Made by a program: the position numbers and the translations under genes. The notes under the pieces are model-generated. The model had not been told where the DNA came from. It worked only from the letters and a program-made list of their open reading frames with translations, and did no database searches. A stretch of 64,000 nucleotides of DNA from Desulfosporosinus meridiei DSM 13257 (lineage in GTDB: Bacteria; Bacillota; Desulfitobacteriia; Desulfitobacteriales; Desulfitobacteriaceae): positions 1,942,501 through 2,006,500 of the forward strand of contig NC_018515.1 in the NCBI RefSeq assembly GCF_000231385.2, read 5' to 3'. Positions 1 to 7,755 of the stretch are shown here, in pieces (position 1 is the first letter of the stretch; each line of letters starts with the position of its first letter).

Positions 1-32
1 ACATCACTTATCATAATTTCATGAGCCTGCAT
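1..32 (-). CDS. 5' end of a CBS-domain-like protein (partial)
   Basis: Reading the minus strand, an ATG at 32 is preceded by a strong GGAGGG ribosome site and opens a frame that runs off the window edge. The eleven visible residues (MQAHEIMISDV) look like the first strand of a CBS domain, whose usual opening is close to M-x-A-x-x-I-M-x-x-D-V. CBS domains bind adenosyl ligands and regulate enzymes or transporters. The gene diverges from the MarR gene at 229. Only eleven codons are visible, so the family is a guess; the start itself is well supported. Confidence 0.5.
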   Translation of the reverse strand, partial: MQAHEIMISD

Positions 33-70
33 AATTACCCTCCTAACCTTTGCTTGTACGCTTTTTAATA

Positions 71-110
71 TAGTTGCATGATGAAACTATGTAATTGTAT
101 TATACAACTA
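71..110. promoter_or_regulatory. Inverted-repeat operator region between the divergent CBS-like and marR genes
   Basis: The arms TAGTTG (71-76) and CAACTA (105-110) are complementary. Inside lies a second near-palindrome, TTGTATTATACAA (95-107), which has the TTGTAT/ATACAA shape common at MarR-family operators. A further 5-bp repeat, TAGTT/AACTA, sits at 71-89. The position between two divergent starts suits autoregulation by the MarR protein. The binding is inferred. Confidence 0.45.
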
Positions 111-228
111 ACTTGTCTGATGATCAATTCCTGATTTTTAAAGAGTTCCTCGTTTTTTAAAATCTTGTCGTTATGATAGAATAAGTCGTGTTATAAATTC
201 GGCGAGGCAGTAAGGAGGCAATCATGAA

Positions 229-666
229 ATGAATGAAAATTGGCTGGAGACCATTCTATCGGAATTAGCCGTCCTTCATCGCAGTCTTGGATCGGCAGCT
301 AAATATAAAAAGCCCGGAACCATTGAACGGTCCGCCCATTTGTTGCTTGGACAAATTACTTCTCAGGGTCCAGCCGGTGTGAAAGCTTTGGCGGAGGAGT
401 TCCAGTTGGATATTTCCACCGTAAGCAGACAAGCGGCAGCCCTGGAGAAAAAAGGATATGTCTATCGTATGCCGGACCCTTTGGATAAAAGGGCGTATTC
501 ACTTCAGATCACGGAACTGGGCATGAAAGAACTTATGAACTATAAGCAAAAACGATTGGCTGATATGGGGAAACTGCTCAAGGATTGGTCTGCTGAAGAC
601 TGCGAAGCATTCGGTCAGCTTTTGAAAAAATTCAATCATACCTTGTTGAATTCGACCAGCAAGTAG
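229..666 (+). CDS. MarR-family transcriptional regulator
   Basis: This 145-residue protein has MarR-family length. A winged helix-turn-helix covers about residues 45-105: VKALAEEFQLDISTVSRQ carries the recognition helix, and DPLDKRAYSLQIT is the wing with the D-x-R signature. MarR proteins are dimeric repressors that often sense lipophilic compounds or oxidants. The start at 229 has AAGGAGG 10 bases upstream; the closer ATG at 224 stops after two codons. It is transcribed away from the CBS-like gene, with palindromic sites between them. The regulated target cannot be read from this window. Confidence 0.9.
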   Translation: MNENWLETILSELAVLHRSLGSAAKYKKPGTIERSAHLLLGQITSQGPAGVKALAEEFQLDISTVSRQAAALEKKGYVYRMPDPLDKRAYSLQITELGMKELMNYKQKRLADMGKLLKDWSAEDCEAFGQLLKKFNHTLLNSTSK

Positions 667-1120
667 AAAATCATCAAGGCCCGTACCTTCTATTATGAGG
701 AGATTAAAAATCCGGCGGTTTTGAGGGCACTAATCTAGATTAGTGCCCTCAAAACCGCCGGATTTTTAATCTGAGTTTGTGATGGATGGGGAGAAGGGCT
801 TTCCTTATGACGGGGCAGTAGAGCGACAGAGTGTTGGTGAGATTTTTTTAATTACGAGGGGAGGATATTGAGGTAAAATGTGGAAATAAGCTATGACACT
901 TATATTGGAGTTAGCAACAACCCATGTATAGCTTTATTGCAATCATGAGCTTACTAACTTCTTATACAATACTTTAAAGTTACTTCGCTTTTGTCTTAAT
1001 GCGTGATCCATTCGTAGGAAAATGTGTTACTACCACCGGAGAAAAATCAAAAAAGGCCAAGATTAGATGTTAGTCTGAAAAAAATTGGTTGTTGCAGATA
1101 TGTTAAGAGGGAGGGATTGG
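667..1120. other. Intergenic stretch with one large palindrome
   Basis: Apart from the 72-bp palindrome at 701-772, this 450-bp stretch shows no coding frame with a ribosome site and no recognisable RNA. It is AT-rich from about 840 onward, as expected for the promoter region of the gene at 1121. Confidence 0.5.
701..772. repeat. Perfect 72-bp palindrome with no loop
   Basis: Bases 701-736 and 737-772 are exact reverse complements (36-bp arms), centred on CTAG. The arms contain AAAAATCCGGCGG and GAGGGCACTAATC. As RNA it could fold into a very long hairpin ending in U residues and terminate transcription from both sides. As DNA it is an extreme cruciform-prone site. A degenerate relative lies at 39851-39892, so this may be a mobile palindromic repeat family rather than an ordinary terminator. 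Confidence 0.85.
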
Positions 1121-2098
1121 ATGAGGAAAACTATTGCCTATCTAGGCTATGGATTGGGTCTGATGATGCTTGTGTATTATGGCTTAAATTATCAGGAAGC
1201 ACTGCATATTGAAGCAGGCAGAAACTTTGATCCGTTTCCATTAATGCAGTTTAGTTATGTTTACTCCTTGATGATTGGTATGTATATTGCTTTGCCTGGA
1301 TTTATAAAGAGAATGGCTCTGAAAGGAACGTTATCAGTTAACTGGTTAAAGATCTTGATTCTCGGAATACCTATGCTGTTAATCAGTGCTTCAGGTATAC
1401 TATTTTATTACTCCGTTTCATCGCAGCTTAATTCATTAATTAGATGGGTATATCTCAAGTATAATATGATGGGAACCACTTTAATCGGAGTAGCTTGCGG
1501 ATACATATTATTAAGTTCGATTTTCAAAAAAGAGATCGAACAGAACACTGTCTCGGTTGTTAAGTCTAGCCTTGCCAAAATCGTTGTCCTGTTTATCTTA
1601 GGGTTTTCTTTGCTTTATGTTGCTTTGAACGGATTCCTTCATCCTATGAAGCTTGTGGATGTTCAAGCTGATATCGTAAAAAATGATGACCAAACTGGAT
1701 ATTTAGTCAACGATGGAAAGGATACAGTTTACTTTATACGCACAGAAATTGAATACCGTTTGAAGTTCGAGAATATGCCGGTCAGATCTATCAGGCAACC
1801 TGGTGGGGATCTCAAGATAAAGGTTGAACCTCAAGAAGAATTACGCAGCTTATTCTCAGAGGATATCTTCAAGCAGCCTGAAGGCATCGGATTTACCGGT
1901 GGCGGTAAGGAGACAGAAATAACTCTGACCTATACAATTGGATCCATTGACCCGGAAGGAAATAATGTTGATCTTCCCCCACCTGCTCCGGAGGTTTTAG
2001 AAGAGATCAAGGATCGTTTATATAATGCTGAATTAGTCTTCGAGTTTAGTGATACGGATATAAAAAGATTTAATTTGTTAGATTATAAAGGGAATTAG
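1121..2098 (+). CDS. Membrane protein of unknown function
   Basis: The protein has 325 residues if started at the ATG at 1121, which follows GAGGGAGG; a TTG twelve codons upstream lacks a ribosome site. The N-terminal half has about five hydrophobic segments (roughly residues 5-22, 45-62, 78-97, 118-137 and 155-175). The last 150 residues are soluble, polar and probably outside the cell, with beta-rich character and a proline-rich patch (DLPPPAPEVLEE). I do not recognise the family. It stands alone, with a hairpin directly after the stop. Confidence 0.7.
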   Translation: MRKTIAYLGYGLGLMMLVYYGLNYQEALHIEAGRNFDPFPLMQFSYVYSLMIGMYIALPGFIKRMALKGTLSVNWLKILILGIPMLLISASGILFYYSVSSQLNSLIRWVYLKYNMMGTTLIGVACGYILLSSIFKKEIEQNTVSVVKSSLAKIVVLFILGFSLLYVALNGFLHPMKLVDVQADIVKNDDQTGYLVNDGKDTVYFIRTEIEYRLKFENMPVRSIRQPGGDLKIKVEPQEELRSLFSEDIFKQPEGIGFTGGGKETEITLTYTIGSIDPEGNNVDLPPPAPEVLEEIKDRLYNAELVFEFSDTDIKRFNLLDYKGN

Positions 2099-2130
2099 CT
2101 CAGAAACCATCCTAAGGGATGTTTTCTGAG
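2099..2130 (+). terminator. Hairpin after the membrane-protein gene
   Basis: CTCAGAAACCATCC and GGATGTTTTCTGAG pair with one mismatch around a short loop, starting at the stop codon of the preceding gene. There is no clean T-run behind it, so terminator activity is likely but not certain. Confidence 0.5.
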
Positions 2131-2213
2131 TTCAAGGAGGCGTAATGATAAGGAAGAGGATAAATATGAGTATGACGCAGGCCATTTTAGATTAGTTGAT
2201 TGGGGGATTCTTT

Positions 2214-2901
2214 ATGAAGAAATCTTTAGTGGTTTTGTTTATATTTGTAAGCGTTATTATCTTTATCGCAGGAAGTTCTGAACAGATAAATTTAAATAGT
2301 AGGCTACTGTTTTTAGAAAAGGAAAATAAAGAGTTGCAGATGAAGTTAGAACAAGTTAATACGATATCGATGCTCTTTCAAGATTACAAAGATAAACAAA
2401 GGTTAGTACCGAAAGAATCCCAAATTTATACTCTTCCAATTAATGGGTTGAAAAAACTGAACATGATTGAACCGAACACAGTTATTCTAAGTAATAGATG
2501 CGGCACAATGCCAAAATGAACAGTTATGGTTTTATGTGTCGATACCAGTCTACGATTCCCCAATTAACCATAAGGGATGGATTCCAGAATCCGAAACGGT
2601 AAAATTAACCCAAGACAATGTAAAACAAGTGCAGGGAGATGTTTACATTAAAGAAGGAACTCCAATCTATGAGGTGGAGCAGTTTAATGAATTAAATTCT
2701 GTGGCACTTAATAAAACTCCTAAGGACGTTAGAGGAAGAATAGAGAAAAGAGAAGGTTCTTTCGTAAACTTAATGGCACCTGGTGGATGGTATTTTTGGG
2801 TAGAGGATAAGTATTTGATTTTTCCAAAAGTAGAAGAAGAGGAAATCGGTCTTATCTTCCCCCTTTTACTAATTTTATTGACATCTTCCTTGTCCATATA
2901 A
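2214..2901 (+). pseudogene. Frameshifted exported SH3-like/coiled-coil protein
   Basis: The start at 2214 follows GGGGG and gives a signal-anchor segment (KKSLVVLFIFVSVIIF) and a short coiled coil (residues about 25-50). The frame closes at 2519. The frame beginning just upstream of 2536 continues the same protein without a start of its own: AQCQNEQLWFYVSIPVYDSP is read directly through the stop in the +1 frame. That part has the look of an SH3-type wall-binding domain (NHKGWIPESE). A single-base change near 2490-2505 would rejoin the two frames, so this is one gene broken by a frameshift, or a sequencing error. The last 20 residues are hydrophobic and out of character, so the true C-terminus may also be lost. 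Confidence 0.65.
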
Positions 2902-2909
2902 TATCATCT

Positions 2910-4298
2910 TCATTTTTTAATAATATGAGACAATAGGCTAACACCCTTTCTGATGACATCAGGTTCCAGATGACCATAGCCCATAAGCAGCTTGCTTTGA
3001 TGCCTGCCTTTTTCAAGGCAGTGGCTTTCGACAGGAGTAATATATACTCCGTTTTTTAGACAGCTGCTTTTAAACCCCTCGTCAAATCGCCTTCCTGGAA
3101 AATCTATAGCAACATGCAGCCCGGCGGAATCTCCATAAGCAATCCACTCGCTGCTAAAAGCTTCTGCCAGCGAATCCAACAACACCTGCCGGCGCAGGCC
3201 ATAAATTTTACGCATCTTTTGGACATGCCGGTCAAGCTTGCGTGTTCTTAAAAATTCTGCCAGAGCAGCCTGCTCAAAGGGTGGATTTTGTACATCCGTA
3301 TAAGTACGCAGATTTCGCCAGTGCTCTTGAAGCTGATAAGGCAAAATTACATAACCTATTCTCAGGGCTGGAAAAACTGCTTTACTGAAGGTGCCGACAT
3401 AAATCACACGTTGCGGGTCCAAAGTGTAAAGGGGAGCAATGGGCTCGCCGCTATAGCGGAATTCGCTGTCATAATCGTCTTCGATGATATAAAGATCCTT
3501 TTCTCTGGCAAAGCGAATCAGCGCGGTACGGCGTGAGGCGGGAAGAATTCCCCCCAAAGGAAACTGATGAGATGGCGTAACGTAGATTGGGCCTGTACTT
3601 CCGCATTTTGACAGGTAATCAGTCTGCATCCCCTCGGCGTCAACGGGGATAGGAATAATGGAGCAGCCCTTGTTTAGGAAGGTGCCAAGCATGCCGAGAT
3701 GACAGGGGTCCTCCATCAATATTTTTTGGCCTTTCCCACAGAGAATATCCGCAATGAGATGCAGTCCTTGGGTTGCGCCAGCAGTAATAAAGATATCTTC
3801 TGCTGAAACCTTAAGCCCTCGACTTCTGAACAACCAAGCCGTAATCTCCTCTCGAAGGTCAGGCAATCCCTGGGGTCCGGTATAACCAAAATCCTCAAGG
3901 GGCAGTTCCTCGGAGGCCTTATGCAGCAGCTGCTGCCAAAGAAACCGGGGAAATTGTTTTAAGTCGGGTCTGCCCGTCCGAAAGCTTACGGAAATTGACC
4001 GGACTGCCTTGCTTTTTAGCTTAGGAGTGGATGCCGGTTTAACTGGTTCAAGGCATAAACCCTCCGAAACCCGGGTGGGGGCTCCCTGACGGCTGATGAT
4101 AAAGCCTTCGGCAATCAGCAAGTCATAAGCCTCGCAAACAGTATTGCGGGAAACCTTCAGATCCTTCGCTAATTCCCGTGTGGAGGGCAGAGCTTCTCCC
4201 GCTTTCAGGTGCCCGGATAGCATTAGTTCTTTTAAGTACTGGTAAATTTGACGCCATAACTGCAATTCATGGTTCCGGTTCAATTCAATTCCTAACAT
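2910..4298 (-). CDS. MocR/GabR-type regulator (GntR HTH fused to aminotransferase domain)
   Basis: The protein has 462 residues from the ATG at 4298, where GGAGGGG sits just upstream; a GTG six codons earlier has no ribosome site. A GntR winged helix is at about residues 10-75 (LPSTRELAKDLKVSRNTVCEAYDLL). A fold-type I aminotransferase domain follows, with the PLP lysine in GTFSKAVFPALRIGY and the EDDYDSEFRY motif. MocR proteins use PLP as a ligand-sensing cofactor and control amino acid or vitamin B6 genes. It diverges from the EamA exporter at 4420, its likely target. Confidence 0.93.
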   Translation of the reverse strand: MLGIELNRNHELQLWRQIYQYLKELMLSGHLKAGEALPSTRELAKDLKVSRNTVCEAYDLLIAEGFIISRQGAPTRVSEGLCLEPVKPASTPKLKSKAVRSISVSFRTGRPDLKQFPRFLWQQLLHKASEELPLEDFGYTGPQGLPDLREEITAWLFRSRGLKVSAEDIFITAGATQGLHLIADILCGKGQKILMEDPCHLGMLGTFLNKGCSIIPIPVDAEGMQTDYLSKCGSTGPIYVTPSHQFPLGGILPASRRTALIRFAREKDLYIIEDDYDSEFRYSGEPIAPLYTLDPQRVIYVGTFSKAVFPALRIGYVILPYQLQEHWRNLRTYTDVQNPPFEQAALAEFLRTRKLDRHVQKMRKIYGLRRQVLLDSLAEAFSSEWIAYGDSAGLHVAIDFPGRRFDEGFKSSCLKNGVYITPVESHCLEKGRHQSKLLMGYGHLEPDVIRKGVSLLSHIIKK

Positions 4299-4419
4299 AA
4301 CCCCTCCAACTGGCACCGTAAAATCTGCTCCATACTGGCTCTTTAACAGAACCAGTGATCTGGGTAGAATTATACCATCAGGTTAAAAGAATGTAATGCA
4401 TTTTTGGAGAGATGTTAGA

Positions 4420-5331
4420 ATGGATGGTTTGAGCGGGAAATTATATTTGATTTGCGCTTTTTCCCTGGCAGGAACCAGCGTCATAGCGGCCAGGTTCGTT
4501 ACGGGAAAGCTGGGCACATTTACAATCACGGCAGTAAGCCTGTTTTTTGCCCTTGTGTTTTTGCTTCCATTATGCAGAAAACAACTTGTCCGATATCTTC
4601 GCTTAATGTCCTTGCGTAATTTTCTCTTTTTGTCACTTCAGGCCTTATGCGGTATTTTTCTGTTCCGTATGTTTTTGCTATGGGGCCTTCATTATACTGG
4701 TTCAGGAGAAGCGGGCATACTCACCGGCGCTACGCCGGCCATAACAGCCCTTCTGGCTATGATTGTATTAAGGGAGCCGGTCAGCGGCAGAAAACTTGCC
4801 GGAATACTCTGTACGGTAGGAGGGGTTCTGATCATTCAAGGAGTATTAACGCCGGGAAAGGGTTTATCTTTAGAACATATCGGCGGGAATTTGCTCATAC
4901 TTTGTGCGGCGGCTTGTGAGTCGGCCTTCAATACGCTGTCACGTATTTCCGCTGTCAAGGCGGCGGCGGACTTGAAAGAACCAGCAAGTCCTCTTGCTCA
5001 GACCGCCATTGTATCGGCAATTGCTCTGATTCTCTGCCTGATCCCGGCAGCCTTTGAGCATCCCTTGAAGGAACTTGCCGGAATCGGCATGCTGGAGTGG
5101 ACGGCTCTTCTTTGGTATGGCGTATTTGTAACAGCTCTGGCATTTATCTGCTGGTACTCTGGCATAAAGCGCTGCGGTGCGTTTACAGCTGCGGCTTATT
5201 CGGGCATGATGCCGCTTACTTCCCTGCTGCTGGCGACTGCAGTGTTGGGCGAAAGCGCCGGTTACCAGCAGTGGTTGGGCGGTCTTCTTGTAATCCTCGG
5301 CATGTTCCTTATCGGGACTGAAGGATTGTGA
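4420..5331 (+). CDS. EamA/DMT-superfamily permease
   Basis: The protein has 303 residues from the ATG at 4420, which has GGAGAG at proper spacing; an ATG eight codons upstream is less well placed. It has ten hydrophobic segments in two EamA repeats (about residues 8-135 and 150-295), with LREPVSGRKLAGILCTVGGVLII ending repeat one and an equivalent LGE...GGLLVILGMFLIG ending repeat two. DMT carriers usually export amino acids or metabolites. The divergent MocR gene suggests PLP- or amino-acid-responsive control. It ends 34 bp before the response regulator gene, so some read-through is possible. Confidence 0.88.
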   Translation: MDGLSGKLYLICAFSLAGTSVIAARFVTGKLGTFTITAVSLFFALVFLLPLCRKQLVRYLRLMSLRNFLFLSLQALCGIFLFRMFLLWGLHYTGSGEAGILTGATPAITALLAMIVLREPVSGRKLAGILCTVGGVLIIQGVLTPGKGLSLEHIGGNLLILCAAACESAFNTLSRISAVKAAADLKEPASPLAQTAIVSAIALILCLIPAAFEHPLKELAGIGMLEWTALLWYGVFVTALAFICWYSGIKRCGAFTAAAYSGMMPLTSLLLATAVLGESAGYQQWLGGLLVILGMFLIGTEGL

Positions 5332-5365
5332 TAGAATAGTAGCATGAAAAGGGAGGGTCTGCTTC

Positions 5366-6037
5366 ATGCATAAGATCCTGATTGTTGAAGACGATGCTGT
5401 GATTGCTAAAGCGATTAAAAACCATATCGGGAACTGGGGGTGGGAAGGGGAATGTGTGACGGACTTCGAGCAGGTGATGTCTCTGTTTATCTCTTTCAAT
5501 CCCCAGCTTGTGCTCCTGGATATTTCGCTGCCTTTTTACAATGGCTACCACTGGTGCAGCGAGATCCGCAAGGTGTCCAAGGTACCGATCATCTTTATTT
5601 CCTCCGCTACCGAAAATATGAACATCGTCATGGCCATCAATATGGGCGGTGATGATTTTATCGCCAAGCCTTTTGACCTGAGTGTCTTGACGGCTAAGGT
5701 GCAGGCCATGCTGCGCCGAACCTATGATTTTGCCGGACAGACGGATTTGTTGGAGCACCGGGGAGCCATCCTTAATACCAGCGATGCTTCCTTAACCTAT
5801 AATGACAGCAAGGTCGAGCTGAGCAAGAATGATTATAAGATCCTGAAAATGCTGCTGGAGAATAAAGGGAAGGTCGTGGGCCGTGAAGCAATCATGGCCC
5901 GCCTGTGGGAAACGGACAGTTATATCGACGAAAACACCCTGACGGTGAACATGACCCGGCTGCGCAAAAAACTGGAGACAGCAGGGCTGGCCGGATTTAT
6001 TGTGACCAAAAAAGGGATAGGGTATATGGTGACGTGA
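5366..6037 (+). CDS. bceR: OmpR-family response regulator, BceR type
   Basis: The protein has 223 residues. The receiver domain has the acidic pocket E8-D9-D10, phosphoacceptor D52 (LVLLDISLP) and the conserved lysine in FIAKPFD. A C-terminal winged helix follows (ELSKNDYKILKMLLENKGKVV). The partner kinase starts two bases after the stop. BceR-type regulators activate BceAB-type transporters that protect against bacitracin and related cell-wall antibiotics. No transporter is adjacent; the only BceAB-like pair in the window is at 29991-32748. The gene symbol rests on family resemblance. The leader and first bases reappear in a relic at 37849. Confidence 0.85.
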   Translation: MHKILIVEDDAVIAKAIKNHIGNWGWEGECVTDFEQVMSLFISFNPQLVLLDISLPFYNGYHWCSEIRKVSKVPIIFISSATENMNIVMAINMGGDDFIAKPFDLSVLTAKVQAMLRRTYDFAGQTDLLEHRGAILNTSDASLTYNDSKVELSKNDYKILKMLLENKGKVVGREAIMARLWETDSYIDENTLTVNMTRLRKKLETAGLAGFIVTKKGIGYMVT

Positions 6038-6038
6038 T

Positions 6039-7085
6039 ATGAAAGAGATCAGCCTAGGGGCAGCGGGGAAGCAGTACCTCCGGGGGCAGAGCCGGGGAAT
6101 TCTTTTGTACTGCATCTTTGCCGGGGTCTTTGCCTTGGTGTTTTATCTGTATCATCTGCCGGCGGAAGCGGTGCTTTATGCTGGTTTGCTCTGTGCCGTC
6201 CTGGCTCTCCTGGTTCTGACAGCGGATTTCCATGGCTATTATCAACGCTGCAGAGTGCTCCGGGATTTGCAGAAACAGATTATGTTCAGCCTGGAAGGGC
6301 TCCCTGAGGCTAAGGGATTATTGGAAAAGGAGTATCAGGAGCTGATCACCGCCCTCTACCGGGATAAGATCAGGCTGGTTTCCCGGGCCGATAATGAACG
6401 GAGGGATTTGGTGGATTATTATACCCTGTGGGCCCATCAGATCAAAACCCCTATCGCCGCCATGGGCCTCCTCCTCCAGTCCCTCCCCTCGGCGGAGGAG
6501 GATGGGAGTGCTGCTCAGAGTATGGAGCAGAACAGGGAGCTGGCCATGGAGCTGTTTAAAATTGAACAGTATGTGGAAATGGTGCTCCAATACCTGCGGC
6601 TGGAGAGCCCTTCCTCCGATTTTGTGCTGAAACGCTATGCTCTGGATGATATCGTCCGGCAGGCGGTGCGCAAATATGCCAAGATGTTTATCCGTAAGAA
6701 GATCAGCCTGGATTTCTCCCAGCTGAACTGTGACGTGCTGACGGATGAAAAATGGCTGGTGTTTGTCATTGAGCAGATCTTGTCCAATGCTTTGAAGTAC
6801 ACCAACCGGGGGAAGATCTCCATTTATCTGGAAAAAGACGATGCCAAAACCCTGGTGATCGCCGATACAGGGATAGGCATTGCCGGGGAAGACCTGCCCC
6901 GTGTCTTTGAAAAAGGCTTTACCGGTTATAACGGCCGAAGGGATAAAAAGTCCACTGGGATCGGTCTTTATCTTTGCCAGCGGATCCTGACCCAGCTGTC
7001 CCACACCATTGTGATTGAAGGGGAGCCGGGCAAGGGCACGAAAGTGAAGATCGGCCTGGATAGGGTGGATATGGTGCTGGAGTGA
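6039..7085 (+). CDS. bceS: Intramembrane-sensing histidine kinase, BceS type
   Basis: The protein has 348 residues. Two membrane segments lie at about residues 20-38 and 43-60 with almost no external loop, the hallmark of BceS-like kinases that sense through their transporter. The DHp helix contains YYTLWAHQIKTPIAAM with the phosphoacceptor histidine. The ATPase domain has the N box (ILSNALKYT), the G1 box (DTGIGIAGED) and the G2 box (KSTGIGLYLCQ). It is cotranscribed with the regulator. About 57 bp of this gene (from about 6513) recur in the relic near 37891-37947. Confidence 0.88.
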   Translation: MKEISLGAAGKQYLRGQSRGILLYCIFAGVFALVFYLYHLPAEAVLYAGLLCAVLALLVLTADFHGYYQRCRVLRDLQKQIMFSLEGLPEAKGLLEKEYQELITALYRDKIRLVSRADNERRDLVDYYTLWAHQIKTPIAAMGLLLQSLPSAEEDGSAAQSMEQNRELAMELFKIEQYVEMVLQYLRLESPSSDFVLKRYALDDIVRQAVRKYAKMFIRKKISLDFSQLNCDVLTDEKWLVFVIEQILSNALKYTNRGKISIYLEKDDAKTLVIADTGIGIAGEDLPRVFEKGFTGYNGRRDKKSTGIGLYLCQRILTQLSHTIVIEGEPGKGTKVKIGLDRVDMVLE

Positions 7086-7245
7086 ATCTAAAGGGCATTT
7101 GGGCAGCTTGTCAAAAATAAGTCGGTCCTGATTGAAACGATGAGTAGTCGAATACCGGAATGTCAGCGATGACGGATCAATAGTTAGTATCAGGGATAAG
7201 AATAAAATCTGTGACCTAAAAGAGAGGGTGTAACCCGGGAAGATT

Positions 7246-7282
7246 CTCCCGTCCTTCGGAAAATTGAAGGACGGGAGTTTTA
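7246..7282 (+). terminator. Rho-independent terminator after the BceRS-type operon
   Basis: CTCCCGTCCTTC (7246-7257) pairs perfectly with GAAGGACGGGAG (7266-7277), followed by TTTTA. It lies about 160 bp beyond the kinase stop; nothing coding is visible between. Confidence 0.8.
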
Positions 7283-7334
7283 TATTCGTGACATAAACAT
7301 GGGGAACTAAACTTCTTTGACGGATAGAGCAGTT

Positions 7335-7360
7335 TAAATTGGTCACTGGTGACCAATTTA
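7335..7360. promoter_or_regulatory. Palindromic operator upstream of padR promoter
   Basis: TAAATTGGTCAC and GTGACCAATTTA are perfect 12-bp arms around TG. The site ends six bases before the -35 box of the padR promoter, the position of an activator or co-repressor site. Its sequence differs from the PadR-type palindrome downstream, so a second regulator may bind here. Confidence 0.6.
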
Positions 7361-7366
7361 GCCTAA

Positions 7367-7395
7367 TTGACAAAGAAAGGTTTTTTGACTAATAT
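7367..7395 (+). promoter_or_regulatory. Sigma-A promoter for the padR-DUF2812 operon
   Basis: A consensus TTGACA (7367-7372) is separated by exactly 17 bases from TAATAT (7390-7395). This is the clearest promoter in the window. The -10 box forms the left edge of the 40-bp PadR-type palindrome. Confidence 0.85.
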
Positions 7396-7429
7396 TATGT
7401 CATGCGATATATCGCATGACATAATATTA
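7390..7429. promoter_or_regulatory. PadR-type operator: perfect 40-bp palindrome
   Basis: Bases 7390-7409 and 7410-7429 are exact reverse complements. The core holds ATGTCATGCG...CGCATGACAT, matching the ATGT/ACAT half-site pattern known for PadR-family repressors. It overlaps the -10 box and ends at the padR ribosome site (AAGGAG), so a bound repressor would block RNA polymerase. Autoregulation is inferred. Confidence 0.75.
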
Positions 7430-7443
7430 AGGAGTGGGATAAT

Positions 7444-7749
7444 GTGTCCTATTCAGGGGGCCCGATGACGGAAGCAATGTATTATATACTCTTGGCTTTA
7501 ATGAATCCCAATCATGGCTATCAGCTAATGGCTGCAATTGAACAAGTATCAAATGGGCGGATAAAAATGGGGCCGGGAACGTTGTATGGCGTTCTCACAA
7601 GACTGCAAAAAGATAATCTCATTGAAATATTAAGTGATGATGGCAGAAGGAAGACCTATGCTATTACGGAAGAAGGCAGAACTGCCCTCAAAGCAGACTA
7701 TGAAAGGTTAAAAGACATGATTCAGGATGGCAGAATATTAGAGGGGTGA
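7444..7749 (+). CDS. PadR-family transcriptional regulator
   Basis: The protein has 101 residues with a GTG start after AAGGAG. It is a short PadR protein: the winged helix covers most of it (MYYILLALMNPNHGYQLMAAIE; GPGTLYGVLTRLQKDNLIE; GRRKTYAITEEG), and the final helix is the minimal dimerisation element. It is followed six bases later by a DUF2812 membrane protein, a pairing common in Firmicutes where PadR represses the operon until an antibiotic or membrane-active ligand binds. A matching operator overlaps its promoter. Confidence 0.93.
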   Translation: MSYSGGPMTEAMYYILLALMNPNHGYQLMAAIEQVSNGRIKMGPGTLYGVLTRLQKDNLIEILSDDGRRKTYAITEEGRTALKADYERLKDMIQDGRILEG

Positions 7750-7755
7750 ATAGAG

